This document shows, piece by piece, positions 1 through 9,999 of a stretch of 64,000 nucleotides of DNA (positions are counted from its first letter, which is position 1; each line of letters begins with the position of its first letter). The stretch lies in contig CAYULF010000016.1 of assembly GCA_964445695.1 (NCBI GenBank), positions 62,001 to 126,000 on the forward strand. Reading direction: 5' to 3'. The DNA is from JAUIKM01 sp964445695 (GTDB lineage Bacteria; Bacteroidota; Ignavibacteria; Kapaibacteriales; UBA7675). The position numbers were made by a program, and so were the translations under genes. The notes beneath the pieces are model-generated. The model was not told the DNA's origin, made no database searches, and saw only the letters and a list, made by a program, of their open reading frames with translations.

Positions 1-1
1 C

Positions 2-1540
2 CTGCTCGCATTCGTGCTGACCGTGACTTTTGTTCCGGCTTACATCATGCTCATCAGCGAAAAAGGCATTGCGCGCCTGGGCGAGACCTCGCACGCAGAG
101 GAAAACGAAGGCAGTATGCTTTCGCGCCTGCTGGAGAGCTCCGGTCGTTTTGCCGGCAAAAACGCCAAACTGATTCTGGCGCTGACGGCCGTGGTCGTGG
201 TCGTTTCGGTCTACGGCATCATGGACATTCGCATCAACGACAACCCCGTGCGCTGGTTCCAGCCCGGTCACCCGATCCGCGTGGCCGACCGCGTGCTCAA
301 CAAACACTTCGGCGGTACCTACGACGCCTTCCTCGTCCTGCGCGACACAAGCGCCACCGCCGGTCCGCTGGACAAAGCAGCCGAGGTCGACGCCATGTTG
401 CGGCAGCTCGACATTCCCGAAGCGAACGATATCCGGAACACATGGCAGGAGATTCTGACGGCTGCCGGCGAAGTGCCGAAGGACCAGCCCGACGAGCAGT
501 ACGAGACGCTCGTCAACGGCCTGCTGGACGCGGCCGACATGTCCGCGAGCGACGAAGCTTATCAGGCCTGGGAAGGCGTCATCGATCTGATAGAGTCGTC
601 CCGCGGCGACGACAAAACCTTCATGAAACCCGACGTGCTCGCCTACATCGAGCGGTTACAGGCCGAGCTGGAGTCGACCGGTCAGGTGGGCAAGAGCAAT
701 TCGCTGGCGGACATCGTCAAGACCGTCAACCGCGAGCTGCACGAACGCGATCAGGCGCACTACCGCCTGCCGGACAGCCGCGGCGCCGTGGCCCAGGTGC
801 TGCTGACCTACGAAGGCTCGCATCGTCCGCACGACCTCTGGCACTTTGTGCAGCCCGACTACAGCGCCGCCAACATCTGGCTGCAGCTCAAAAGCGGCGA
901 CAACCAGGACATGCAGACCGTGGTGGAGCGCATAAACGCCTGGACGGCCGAACATCAGCCGCCGGCCGGAATGACCGTCGACTGGGCCGGCCTGACCTAC
1001 CTCAACGTCGTCTGGCAGGGAGAAATGGTCACCGGCATGCGCGATGCGTTGCTGGGCAGTTTTGTGGTTGTTCTGATCATGATGCTCCTGCTCTTCCGCT
1101 CGCTCTGGTTCGGCTTGCTGGCAATGCTTCCGCTCTCGATCACGATCGGATTTGTCTACGGCATGATCGGCCTGATGGGCCGCGACTACGACATGCCGAT
1201 CGCCGTGCTGAGCTCGCTGACGCTGGGGCTTTCGGTCGACTTCGCAATTCACTTTATCCAGCGCTGCCGCTCGATTTACGCCGAAAAACGCAACTGGGGC
1301 GTCACACTGGAAATCCTCTTTGCCGAACCCGCACGCGCCATAACGCGCAACGCGATCATTATCGCACTTGGATTCCTGCCCTTGCTGTTCTCGCCGCTGG
1401 TTCCCTACGAAACGGTCGGCATGTTTCTGGCCATGATCATGATCGTCTCCTGCGTGGTGACGCTCATCCTGCTCCCGGCTATCATGCAATTGCTGCGCAG
1501 ATTATTGTTTAAGGACAACATTTCGGAGTCGCAACTATGA
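2..1540 (+). CDS. RND-superfamily exporter, C-terminal part (partial)
   Basis: The frame is already open at base 2, so the N-terminal part of this inner-membrane transporter lies outside the window. What remains starts in a membrane helix, passes through a large periplasmic loop (about residues 65-340 of the visible part) and ends in a bundle of about five more helices. The segment GLSVDFAIHFIQR matches the conserved GxxxDxxIH region of MMPL/HpnN-like RND exporters, and the last helix is followed by a short basic tail. The stop overlaps the next start as ATGA, and the downstream LolA-like and outer-membrane genes suggest a lipid or hydrophobic-compound export operon. The substrate cannot be told from sequence. 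Confidence 0.85.
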   Translation: MLAFVLTVTFVPAYIMLISEKGIARLGETSHAEENEGSMLSRLLESSGRFAGKNAKLILALTAVVVVVSVYGIMDIRINDNPVRWFQPGHPIRVADRVLNKHFGGTYDAFLVLRDTSATAGPLDKAAEVDAMLRQLDIPEANDIRNTWQEILTAAGEVPKDQPDEQYETLVNGLLDAADMSASDEAYQAWEGVIDLIESSRGDDKTFMKPDVLAYIERLQAELESTGQVGKSNSLADIVKTVNRELHERDQAHYRLPDSRGAVAQVLLTYEGSHRPHDLWHFVQPDYSAANIWLQLKSGDNQDMQTVVERINAWTAEHQPPAGMTVDWAGLTYLNVVWQGEMVTGMRDALLGSFVVVLIMMLLLFRSLWFGLLAMLPLSITIGFVYGMIGLMGRDYDMPIAVLSSLTLGLSVDFAIHFIQRCRSIYAEKRNWGVTLEILFAEPARAITRNAIIIALGFLPLLFSPLVPYETVGMFLAMIMIVSCVVTLILLPAIMQLLRRLLFKDNISESQL

Positions 1541-2379
1541 ATGGAATCAAACACAAAAATCGGATGAACTTGCTGCAGCCTTTTCTGGCCGTTCTTGGCT
1601 GTTTTTTTCTGGTTAACCTCGCAGGTTTAACCCTCCAGGCTCAGGGTATGTCGGCGGATGAAATTGTTAAAAAGGCTAATATCGTCGCGTACTACGCCGG
1701 CGCGGATGGACGCTCCTCCGTTCGTTTGACCATCGTCGATCCGGCGGGCAATAAACGCTATCGCCAGTTTAACATCGTACGCCGCGACGTCACAGACGCC
1801 GGCGACCAATTGTACCTGGTGCACTTCAGCCGCCCGGCCGACGTGCGCAACACCGTGTTTCTGGTGAAAAAACGCGCGCAGGGCGACGACGACCGCTGGC
1901 TTTACTTGCCGGACCTGGACCTAGTTAAACGCATTTCCGCCGGCGACAAACGCACGAGTTTTGTCGGTTCGCACTTCCTCTACGAAGACGTCTCCGGCCG
2001 CCGCGTCAACGACGACGCGCACAAACTGGTGGAAACCACGTCCGAGCACTACGTCATTGAAAACACGCCGAAAGACAAATCCGGCGTTGAGTTCAGCTCG
2101 TGGAAAGTCTGGATCGACAAAAAGACATTTCTGCCGGTGAAAATGGAGTACACGGACGGCGGCGGCAAAGTCTACCGCCGCATCGAAGCTGTCGAAACCG
2201 AGGTCATCCAGGGCCACCCGACCGTCACCAAAATGAAGGTATCGGACCTGGCCAACGGCGGATATACGCTCGCCGAACTGCGCAACATCGCCTACGACAT
2301 CGACGTGCCCGAGTCCGCCTTTGCCGAGAAATCGCTGCGCAATCCACCGATGTCCCTGTTAACCGGACGCGGCAAATGA
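1537..2379 (+). CDS. outer-membrane lipoprotein-sorting protein, LolA-like
   Basis: 280 aa with an N-terminal signal peptide (hydrophobic core about residues 13-35, then LQAQ before the mature part). The mature protein has the LolA-like half-barrel pattern: DGRSS near the start, then DRWLYLPDLDLVKRI and later KVWIDKKTFLPVKMEY. These features are typical of the carrier proteins encoded beside RND exporters in many bacteria. It probably moves a lipid-like ligand across the periplasm between the RND protein and the outer membrane. It overlaps both neighbours by 4 bases (ATGA), so translational coupling is likely. It is not the canonical LolA of lipoprotein export, which would usually be a lone gene. 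Confidence 0.8.
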   Translation: MNGIKHKNRMNLLQPFLAVLGCFFLVNLAGLTLQAQGMSADEIVKKANIVAYYAGADGRSSVRLTIVDPAGNKRYRQFNIVRRDVTDAGDQLYLVHFSRPADVRNTVFLVKKRAQGDDDRWLYLPDLDLVKRISAGDKRTSFVGSHFLYEDVSGRRVNDDAHKLVETTSEHYVIENTPKDKSGVEFSSWKVWIDKKTFLPVKMEYTDGGGKVYRRIEAVETEVIQGHPTVTKMKVSDLANGGYTLAELRNIAYDIDVPESAFAEKSLRNPPMSLLTGRGK

Positions 2380-3683
2380 TAGACAGATTCACACTGCTGT
2401 TTTTGCTGCTGTTCAGTGCGGCAACCGTCCTGCAGGCGCAGGACGAATGGGACGATTCCGGAGACGATTGGGGCGACGACGACTGGGGTGATGACATCAC
2501 GCTGCCCGAGATTCACGGGTTTGCGGAGCTGGCCGGCGCGGCGCGCCTGGAAGCGGGCCCGGGTATGGAAGAGGACATCCTGTTAAGCGAAGCGCGTTTC
2601 CGGCTCGACGTCAGCCACCGCGGCAGCGTCGCCGATCTGATCGTCAAGGCGGACTTCATTGCCGACGACGTGCTGGGTTTAACGGACTTCGACCTGAGGC
2701 AGGTTTACATCGATGTCCGCGCAGCGGACTGGCTTAACATTCGCGCCGGACGCCAGATTCTCACTTGGGGCACCGGCGACTTTGTCTTTCTCAACGACCT
2801 GTTTCCCAAGGATTTTGTGTCCTTTTTCGCCGGGCGCGACGACGAGTTTTTAAAAGCGCCGGCCACGGCCGTCAAGTTCGCCATCTACAATAGTGTGGCC
2901 AATGTCGATCTGGTCTGGCTGCCGATCTACACGTCCGATCGTTTTATCAGCGGAGAGCGTTTAACATTTTTCAGTCCGGCGAGCGGAACGATTGTCGGGC
3001 CGCGCGTGCTCGAGATGCCCGTCAATCCGCTGTATCCGCGGCGCACGCTGGACAACGGCGAAGTAGCGGCGCGCATTTACCGTTCGGTCGGCAGCGCGGA
3101 GATTTCGCTCTACGGCTCCATCGGCTTCTTTAAACAACCGACGGCCTTTGACGTTGGCAGCGGCATGCCGACGTTTGCAGCCTTAAACACGGGAGGGGCG
3201 AGCGTGCGACTTCCGCTCATGGGCGGCCTGGCCAATGCGGAGGCGTCGTTCTACGACTCCGCCGACGATCCGGGCGGCGACAATCCGTTTATTCCCAACT
3301 CGCAACTTCGCATTCTGGCCGGCTACGAGCACGAGATTGTCAGCAATCTGACCGGCGCGGCGCAGTACTATCTGGAGCGGACGGTTAACTACGACGCATT
3401 GATTGCCAACTCGCCGACGCCGCAGTTCGAGCCGGACGAAAACCGTCAGTGGGTCACCGGTCGTTTGACGCTACGCGCGCTGCGCCAGACGCTGCGACTG
3501 GGGCTCTTCGGCATTTACTCGCTGGAGGAAGACTACCACGTCCGGGCGACAGCCTCCTACCAATGGAGCGACGCCTTAAACGTATCGTTTGGAGCTTTGC
3601 TGATGGGCGGCGAGGACTTCTCGTTCTTTGGCGGATTGAAGTACAATTCAAACGCCTTTGTGCGGGTGCGGTATGGGTTTTGA
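2376..3683 (+). CDS. outer-membrane beta-barrel protein (DUF1302-like)
   Basis: 435 aa. The start is the ATG that overlaps the preceding stop; it gives a clean signal peptide (MIDRFTLLFLLLF..., cleavage after LQAQ). The mature N-terminus is a striking Asp/Trp-rich stretch of DDWGDD repeats (about residues 24-42). The rest alternates like a beta-barrel and carries GRQILTWGTGDFVFLNDLFP, close to the GRQ..WG..D motif of DUF1302-type porins that often accompany RND/LolA-like gene sets. It ends in an aromatic residue (RVRYGF), as outer-membrane proteins do. It is the third gene of the operon and is likely its outer-membrane component. The Asp-rich segment might bind cations or a partner, which is inference. 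Confidence 0.72.
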   Translation: MIDRFTLLFLLLFSAATVLQAQDEWDDSGDDWGDDDWGDDITLPEIHGFAELAGAARLEAGPGMEEDILLSEARFRLDVSHRGSVADLIVKADFIADDVLGLTDFDLRQVYIDVRAADWLNIRAGRQILTWGTGDFVFLNDLFPKDFVSFFAGRDDEFLKAPATAVKFAIYNSVANVDLVWLPIYTSDRFISGERLTFFSPASGTIVGPRVLEMPVNPLYPRRTLDNGEVAARIYRSVGSAEISLYGSIGFFKQPTAFDVGSGMPTFAALNTGGASVRLPLMGGLANAEASFYDSADDPGGDNPFIPNSQLRILAGYEHEIVSNLTGAAQYYLERTVNYDALIANSPTPQFEPDENRQWVTGRLTLRALRQTLRLGLFGIYSLEEDYHVRATASYQWSDALNVSFGALLMGGEDFSFFGGLKYNSNAFVRVRYGF

Positions 3684-3850
3684 GGTCGCCGCAAACTGAG
3701 CGGACGGCTGGTTTGACCTGTGCAAAGTGTTTGTTAAGCAGCCTGTTTGCACACACAAAAACGCCAATAGACGGATTTCAAGCCTGAACGCAGCAGTTGT
3801 CGTGGGAAAGCGGGAACAGTATACCTGCATCCAGATCCAGAAAGAGCTGC

Positions 3851-4522
3851 TCACATCCCAACGACACAACCGTCCGCAATCACAAACACCCGGTCGCCCT
3901 TGCCCGGACGCAGCAGCGCCAAACCCGTGAACTCGCTGAAAGCCGGAAGTAACAGAGTCTTCGAACCCAGATAAAAACAGGGCAGCCGCAGCGCCTGACG
4001 CCCGCGGCCGCGCAGCCGCACGCCCGGATGCACATGTCCGCTCATTGTCACGGCAGCCGCCGCTGTGGACACCGCGTCTGCGGGATCGTGGACAAACAAA
4101 AATGGTCCCTCGGTCAGGTCGTCCAGCACCGCGATGTTTAACTCCGCATAACGATGCGCCGGCAGGATGTCGTGGTTGCCGCGGACCAAAACAAATTCCA
4201 CGTCTTTAAACCGCGCGCGATAGTCCAGCACCACCGGCCACTCCGGGTTGATTCGGCTGTGGAACAAATCGCCCAGGCAGAGCAGACGCCGCACCGGCAA
4301 CGTTTCAATCAAATCACATAGACGCTCGAGGTCCGCCGTCAGCACGGCCTGCGGCACCGCCAGCCCCTGGCTGCGGAAGTGACCGCTCTTGCCCAGATGA
4401 AGGTCGCTCGCGATCAGCGTTTCGCGCGCCGGCCACCAGATGCAGCGCTGCGGCAACAGCCACAGTTCCTCACCCGCAAGCTCCAGCCGCACAACTGCTT
4501 GAGATGTTAACAACTCGTTCAT
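3851..4522 (-). CDS. pdeM: ligase-associated DNA damage response endonuclease PdeM
   Basis: 223-aa calcineurin-like metallophosphoesterase. The metal-binding motifs are visible in order: SDLHLGKSGHF (D-x-H), LGDLFHS (GD), VRGNHD (GNHD) and SGHVHPG (GHxH). It is the last gene of the four-gene minus-strand cluster and starts 7 bases after the helicase stop. In the known bacterial ligase-associated set this enzyme is the fourth partner of the exonuclease, ATP-dependent ligase and Lhr-like helicase. Length and context both fit, so the assignment is secure at family level; the exact DNA substrate is not established from sequence. Confidence 0.93.
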   Translation of the reverse strand: MNELLTSQAVVRLELAGEELWLLPQRCIWWPARETLIASDLHLGKSGHFRSQGLAVPQAVLTADLERLCDLIETLPVRRLLCLGDLFHSRINPEWPVVLDYRARFKDVEFVLVRGNHDILPAHRYAELNIAVLDDLTEGPFLFVHDPADAVSTAAAAVTMSGHVHPGVRLRGRGRQALRLPCFYLGSKTLLLPAFSEFTGLALLRPGKGDRVFVIADGCVVGM

Positions 4523-4529
4523 ATTGCTG

Positions 4530-6995
4530 TTAACCCGCCGCCTCTTCCAGTTGCAGTTTCATTTTCTGTATGCGATCAATCACGCGCTCGCTACCGAGTT
4601 TTTCGCGCAGACGGTCCACCATAATTGGGAACGCAAATGGTGTAAACCGCTCGGGATAGCGCAGCTCTACCCGCCGCGCGCGTATGGCGTCCAGTGCGCG
4701 CCGCAAACGCTTTTCCTCCAGCTGAAACGCCAGCGTCTCCGTATAGGCCTGCTGCAGCAACAGGTTGCCGGCGTCGTATTTTTCAAACACGTCAAACAAC
4801 AGACCGCTCGACGCCTGTAAATGCCTGTTTAACTTTTTCTGCCCGGGATAACCCTGAAACACCAGTCCGGCGACGCGCGCAATTTCGCGGAATCGACGCC
4901 GCGCCATCTCCGTGGCGTTGACACTCGCATAAATGTCCTCCACCAGGTTCTCGCTGCTGAACACGTCATGCAGCAGCGCTTCCTCAATCGGAATATCGTC
5001 TTCCGACAGGATTTCAAAGCCGTAGTCGTTCATCGCAATCGAAAAACTGATCGGCTGCAATTGCGCAATGCGATAAGCCAGCACCGCGCCCATTCCCTCG
5101 TGCACCAGACGCCCCTCAAAAGGATAAAAGAAGACGTGGCATCCTTCGCGCGAAAATGTCTTCTCGATTAACAGGGTGTCCGCCGCGGGCAGCAGCGACC
5201 AGGCGCGCTGAAGGTTTAACAGTGGTTCCAGCGTGCGCATTTCAATCCGGCGCGTGCGTTTATTCTGCGCGGCCGCGTCTATCTGCATGCGCATGTGTTC
5301 CGAGACTTCCGTCGACAGCGGAATCCGCCCGCCCTGCCACGACGGAACCCGCCCGTCTTTTTTGCTGCTCTTTTTCACAAATACGGTCATGTCTTTGATG
5401 CGCACGAGTTCCAGGTTGCGCCCCGCAAACCAGAAACTCTGGCCCGGCTTGATGCCGCTGATAAAACCCTCTTCAATTGTACCCAGTTTTTTGCCGCTCA
5501 TGAACTGCACTTTGAGCGACGCATCGGCCGTGATTGTGCCTATCTGCATGCGATGTCGCAGCGCCGTGCGGCGGTCGGCAATCACGAAGTCGCCGTCTTC
5601 GTTCATCACGACTTTTTTGTACTCGTCGTAGGCGTGCAGGCTGCGTCCGCCGGTAGTGATAAAATCCAGCACCCAGTCGAATTCTTCGTCGGAAATATCT
5701 TTAAACGAATGTGTGCGACGCACTTCCGCCAGAGCCGCCTCACGCTGAAAACCTCCACCGCTCGCCAGCGTCGTCAACCACTGCACCAGAACGTCGAGCG
5801 GATTGATTATCGGCCTCCGCGCTTCCACATCGGTTTGTTTAATCGCCTCCTGGATGGCTGCAGCCTCCACCAGTTCCAATGCGTTCGTCGGCACAAAATA
5901 CATGCGGCTGGTAGCGCCGGGCGAGTGCCCGCTGCGGCCGGCGCGCTGCAGGAAACGCGCCACGCCCTTGGGACTGCCGACCTGGATGACGGTCTCGACC
6001 GGGCTGAAATCGACGCCCAGGTCCAGCGTGGACGTGCACACCACGGCGCGCAGCCGCTCCTTGCGCAGCGCGTCTTCCACCCAGTGCCGCACCTCCGTGT
6101 CGAGCGAACCGTGGTGAATCGCCATCTGTCCGGCCAGTTCCGGCGCGGCCTCAAGCAGACGGTGATACCAGATTTCCGTCTGCGAACGCACGTTGGTGAA
6201 AATGAGCGTTGTTTTGCTCGCGTGCACCAGCGGGATGATCTTCTCGACCATGTGTGCGCCGAGATGCCCGGACCAGGGAAAACGTTCGATCGACTCCGGC
6301 AACACCGACTCGATCGTCATCAATTTTTTCTGTTTAACTTTGACAGTTTTGCTTTTTGCCTCTGCTGCCGCCACTCCCAGCAGCACGTCTTTGGCTTCCT
6401 CCAGATTGCCAATGGTCGCAGATATGCCCCAGGTGCGAAGCTTCGGACGCAGGCCGCGCAGGTGCGCCAGCCCCAGCTCAGTCTGTGTGCCGCGCTTGGA
6501 ACCCAGTAGTTCGTGCCACTCGTCGACGACCACCATGCGCAGCTGTTTAAACATCCCGGCGCCGTCGCTCATCGAAAGCAAAACATGCAGACTCTCAGGA
6601 GTCGTGATCAGCGCCTGCGGCATGCGCTTCAACTGCCGCTGTTTAACCGACTGGCTTGTGTCGCTCGTGCGCGTCTCGACGGTCCAGGGCAGGCCGAGGC
6701 CGTCACAACTATCCTGAAGAGCGCGCGCAATGTCGGACGCCAGGGCGCGTAGCGGTGTCAGCCACAGCACCTGCAATCCCGTTGGTTTGACTTCGCGGAA
6801 GTCTTTTTTCTGCTCGCTGATCCATTCCATCACCGGGCCGAACCACATGGCATAGGTTTTACCGCTGCCCGTCGGCGCGTTTAACAGGCCCTGTTCCCCG
6901 CGAAGGTAGGCACTCCAGCAACGCTTCTGGAAGTCGAATTCCGTCCAGCCGCGTTCGTCAAACCAGGACTGTATTGCCGTGCGTCCTCTAGTCAT
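4530..6995 (-). CDS. ligase-associated DNA damage response DEXH-box helicase (Lhr-like)
   Basis: 821 aa. Superfamily 2 helicase motifs are all present: Walker A APTGSGKT (about residues 41-48), LWLTPLRAL, TTPESL, VVVDEWHE (about 155-162), the ISATIGN motif III and RAGRSGH motif VI. The length and the DEWH form of motif II match the Lhr-core helicases encoded with ATP-dependent ligases. A lysine-rich insert (KSKTVKVKQKKL) lies between motif III and the second RecA domain. It overlaps the ligase gene by 8 bases, so the genes are co-transcribed. It is expected to unwind 3'-tailed duplexes during end processing before ligation (family knowledge). Confidence 0.93.
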   Translation of the reverse strand: MTRGRTAIQSWFDERGWTEFDFQKRCWSAYLRGEQGLLNAPTGSGKTYAMWFGPVMEWISEQKKDFREVKPTGLQVLWLTPLRALASDIARALQDSCDGLGLPWTVETRTSDTSQSVKQRQLKRMPQALITTPESLHVLLSMSDGAGMFKQLRMVVVDEWHELLGSKRGTQTELGLAHLRGLRPKLRTWGISATIGNLEEAKDVLLGVAAAEAKSKTVKVKQKKLMTIESVLPESIERFPWSGHLGAHMVEKIIPLVHASKTTLIFTNVRSQTEIWYHRLLEAAPELAGQMAIHHGSLDTEVRHWVEDALRKERLRAVVCTSTLDLGVDFSPVETVIQVGSPKGVARFLQRAGRSGHSPGATSRMYFVPTNALELVEAAAIQEAIKQTDVEARRPIINPLDVLVQWLTTLASGGGFQREAALAEVRRTHSFKDISDEEFDWVLDFITTGGRSLHAYDEYKKVVMNEDGDFVIADRRTALRHRMQIGTITADASLKVQFMSGKKLGTIEEGFISGIKPGQSFWFAGRNLELVRIKDMTVFVKKSSKKDGRVPSWQGGRIPLSTEVSEHMRMQIDAAAQNKRTRRIEMRTLEPLLNLQRAWSLLPAADTLLIEKTFSREGCHVFFYPFEGRLVHEGMGAVLAYRIAQLQPISFSIAMNDYGFEILSEDDIPIEEALLHDVFSSENLVEDIYASVNATEMARRRFREIARVAGLVFQGYPGQKKLNRHLQASSGLLFDVFEKYDAGNLLLQQAYTETLAFQLEEKRLRRALDAIRARRVELRYPERFTPFAFPIMVDRLREKLGSERVIDRIQKMKLQLEEAAG

Positions 6996-8598
6996 CGAAA
7001 ACGCCGTTCACAGTTTGCAGGAGTTGTTTAACATTTGCCAGGGTGTCGACCTCGGCGGGAGTTTTATCCGGACGGCGGCGGTGGATGCGCGGAAAACGCA
7101 GCGCCACGCCGGACTTGTGCCGTTTTGACTCCTGAATGCCTTCAAAAGCAATCTCAAACACCAGCTCGGCTTTAACGGTGCGCACGGGACCGAAGCGCTC
7201 AAGTGTGTTGTGTTTGATGAACTGCGCAATATCGCTCTTCTCGGATTCGGACAGGTCTGAACTGACTTTGGCCAGCGGCGCCAGATTGCCCTCGTCGTCC
7301 CACACCGCAAATGTGTAATCGCTGTAGGTTTCAGCGCGGCTGCTCTGATCGCGCTGTGCGTAGATCATTACCGCGTCGATCGTCAGCGGATCGATTTTCC
7401 ACTTCCACCAGTCGCCGCGTTTGCGGCCCTCGAGATAGAGACTGTCACGGTGTTTAAGCATCAGTCCCTCGGCGCGGTATTCGCGGGCGCGCCGGCGCAG
7501 TTCACCCAGGTCCGCCCAGCTTGCGGCAGTCAGGGGCGGAACAAGACCGACGACGTCCAGTTTAAGAGCATCAACATATGTTTCCAAAGCGGCGCGGCGT
7601 TTGTGCAGCGCTTCGCCGCGCATGTCAACACCGTCCAACTCCAGCAGGTCACAGGCCAGCAGGGCGGCCGGGGCTTCATTCAACAGTTTTTTGCCGACCG
7701 TCTTGCGGCCGATGCGCCGCTGCAGCGCATGGAAGGGCTGAATGCGTCCGTCGATCACTACGAGAATTTCGCCGTCCAGCACCACATCCGCCGCGGACGA
7801 GTCGCGCAGCGCGTTAAACTCTGGAAAAGCGTCGCTTATCAGTTCTTCGCCGCGCGACCACACAAACAGTTCGCCGGCGCGTTTAACAATCTGCGCACGG
7901 ATGCCGTCCCATTTCCACTCCGCCTGCCATTGCTCGCGAGGCCCCAGATTGTCGGGTTCGTCGTCCAGCGGGTGCGCCAGGTAAAAGGGATAGGGACGCG
8001 AAATATCGGCCAGCTTGTCTTCCCGCGCCGTCAGGTCGGTAAAACTGAGATCGCCCGCCTGCCAGTTGCCCATCAGGCGGTGCGCCACAACGCCTTTTTC
8101 CAGGTCAAATGCTTCCGCAATCGCGCGCGTGACAAGCTTTCGGGACACGCCGGCCCGAAAACCGCCTGTGACAAGTTTGTTAAACACAAATATCTGTTCG
8201 CGCGGCAGGGACTGCCAGGCCGCCAGAATGCGCCCGCGGCGCTCCGATTCTTCCAGCTCTTTTAACGCGGCCAGTTCCTGCATCCACTGCGCCAGCCCGG
8301 TATCGGCATTTGTACCCTGCGCCGGAACTATCAGCGCAACTGTTTCCGCCAGATCGCCGACATGTGTGTAACTCTCCTCAAACAGCCATTCCGGCAGTTC
8401 AGCCGACTCGGTCGCCCATGCGCGCAGTTGTGCGGTGTTAACATACCGCCGTTGCCGTTTGCCCAGCAGCAACGCCAGCGCATACATTTTGTCGAGGTCT
8501 TCCGCCGCGGACGTAAAATACTGTTTAAGCTGTTCCACACGCTCATCTGATTTATCGGTCGAATCCAGCTCGGCAAACAGGCGCGCAAATCGTTTCAC
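6988..8598 (-). CDS. ATP-dependent DNA ligase (cluster-associated)
   Basis: 536 aa. The adenylation motif EWKWDGIRAQ places the nucleotidyl-lysine at about residue 229 (K-x-D-G). Later ligase motifs follow in order: VLDGEI, AEGLMLKHRDS and WWKWKI. The N-terminal about 200 residues form the helical DNA-binding domain of ATP-dependent ligases, and the C-terminal OB-fold region contains RFPRIHRRR. It overlaps the upstream exonuclease gene by 4 bases and the downstream helicase by 8, so the three are translationally coupled. It seals nicks after damage processing. Unlike NAD-dependent LigA it is an accessory repair ligase; no LigA is in this window. Confidence 0.93.
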   Translation of the reverse strand: MKRFARLFAELDSTDKSDERVEQLKQYFTSAAEDLDKMYALALLLGKRQRRYVNTAQLRAWATESAELPEWLFEESYTHVGDLAETVALIVPAQGTNADTGLAQWMQELAALKELEESERRGRILAAWQSLPREQIFVFNKLVTGGFRAGVSRKLVTRAIAEAFDLEKGVVAHRLMGNWQAGDLSFTDLTAREDKLADISRPYPFYLAHPLDDEPDNLGPREQWQAEWKWDGIRAQIVKRAGELFVWSRGEELISDAFPEFNALRDSSAADVVLDGEILVVIDGRIQPFHALQRRIGRKTVGKKLLNEAPAALLACDLLELDGVDMRGEALHKRRAALETYVDALKLDVVGLVPPLTAASWADLGELRRRAREYRAEGLMLKHRDSLYLEGRKRGDWWKWKIDPLTIDAVMIYAQRDQSSRAETYSDYTFAVWDDEGNLAPLAKVSSDLSESEKSDIAQFIKHNTLERFGPVRTVKAELVFEIAFEGIQESKRHKSGVALRFPRIHRRRPDKTPAEVDTLANVKQLLQTVNGVFDD

Positions 8599-9797
8599 CG
8601 TTCACCTCCGCTGTTTAAGTCGGAGTTGTCCGATGATTCTGTTGCAGCGCTCTGTGTTACATCGTTCATTGTTGCGGCGCCCTCTGTTGCAGCGCCTTGC
8701 AGGCTCGCTTCTGATTCTTTTGTTTGGCCCGCTGCGCTCTGTGTATCCGGTTGCGAATCAACAGATGGGATCGCTACTTCCTCCGCAAAGTCTTCGTCGT
8801 TTTCACTGTCGTCGCCGAAGAGTGTGTCCAGCTCGGCGGCGTCGAGCCCGTAGCGCTCGCGCAGCCAGCGCGCGTAGACCGCGCTGCTGCCGTGTGTGAC
8901 GTACACGCGCTCCGCGCCGGTGGCGCGGACGGCCTCGTTCAATCCGTCCCAGTCGGCGTGGTCGCTGAGCACAAAACCGCGATCCGCCGTGCGACGACGC
9001 CTGGCGCTGCGGACAGCCATCCAGCCTGAAGCCGCTGCATAGGAAATCGGTGCAAATTGATCCGCCCAGGGAGATCCCTGCATGCTCGGCGGCCCGACGA
9101 TCAGCGGGGCGGGACCGTCGTTGCCATGCTGCATGGAACGCGGCGGCGGGCCGCATTCCGGCAGGTCGACGCCCGCTTCCAGATGCGCGGCGTTCATCTG
9201 CTCGATTGAGCCGTGTACGTAGATCGGTCCCCGAACATGCGGCAGTCCGGCCAGCAGGCGCTGCGCCTTGCCCAGTGAATAGGCCTGCAGAAAACTGACG
9301 ACGCCCGCGCGTTGATTGGCCGCCCACCACTCGTCGATCTGCCGCATAACCTGCGCCGGGTCCGGCCAGCGATACACCGGCAGGCCAAAAGTCGACTCCG
9401 TCACAAAGGTGTGGCAGGGAACGGCCTCAAATGGAGCGGCCACATTGTCCACGTGCAGCTTGTAGTCGCCGCTTATGACCCACACCTCGCCGCGGAATTC
9501 CAGGCGCACCTGCGCGGATCCCAGCACGTGGCCCGCCGGATGCAGTGAGATGTCGACGCCGTTCATATTCACGCGCTCGCCGTACTCAAGTCCGCGCGCG
9601 GCAATTCCTGCGCCCAGGCGCGCGCGCAGCAGCGGAACGCAGTGATGATGCGCCAGGTAGGCGGCATGCCCGCGCCGCGCGTGGTCGGAGTGCGCGTGTG
9701 TAATCAGCGCACGTGCGACCGAACGCCAGGGGTCGATGTACACATCGGCCGCGGCGCAATACAGACCTTTTTCCGTCACCTGGATCAATGAAGACAT
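8595..9797 (-). CDS. ligase-associated DNA damage response exonuclease
   Basis: 400 aa from the ATG at 9797, chosen because it gives MSSLIQVTEKGLYC, the usual family N-terminus; the open frame runs further upstream without homologous-looking sequence. It is a metallo-beta-lactamase/beta-CASP (SNM1-like) nuclease: THAHSDHARRGH (residues 33-44) is the HxHxDH zinc site, with HPAGHVLGSAQ and SGDYK following. The last about 65 residues are an acidic, Ser/Thr/Gln-rich low-complexity tail that the family normally lacks. First gene of the four-gene repair operon; 202 bases separate it from the next gene upstream. Confidence 0.9.
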   Translation of the reverse strand: MSSLIQVTEKGLYCAAADVYIDPWRSVARALITHAHSDHARRGHAAYLAHHHCVPLLRARLGAGIAARGLEYGERVNMNGVDISLHPAGHVLGSAQVRLEFRGEVWVISGDYKLHVDNVAAPFEAVPCHTFVTESTFGLPVYRWPDPAQVMRQIDEWWAANQRAGVVSFLQAYSLGKAQRLLAGLPHVRGPIYVHGSIEQMNAAHLEAGVDLPECGPPPRSMQHGNDGPAPLIVGPPSMQGSPWADQFAPISYAAASGWMAVRSARRRRTADRGFVLSDHADWDGLNEAVRATGAERVYVTHGSSAVYARWLRERYGLDAAELDTLFGDDSENDEDFAEEVAIPSVDSQPDTQSAAGQTKESEASLQGAATEGAATMNDVTQSAATESSDNSDLNSGGER

Positions 9798-9999
9798 GCG
9801 CTCATTAACGGGATAACTGTGCATTAATTGGCCGCCGCGCACACGCCTGCTTCCGACGCCGCAACAGGCTTGCAACTACGCAGTTCGGGGACATTTCACA
9901 AAAAGGCTTGCGACCCTCGAACACGTGGCTGATCACGCGGAGGTTAACAAGAAAATCATGTCGGAAACGGGTCGGGTAAAAGTCAACAGGATTTAACAA

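Noticed and set aside
442..1512. Long open frames in other frames or strand over the RND gene
   Set aside because: Arg/Ala/Gly- or His/Gln-rich shadows of a GC-rich coding sequence; the RND frame has clear membrane helices and motifs.
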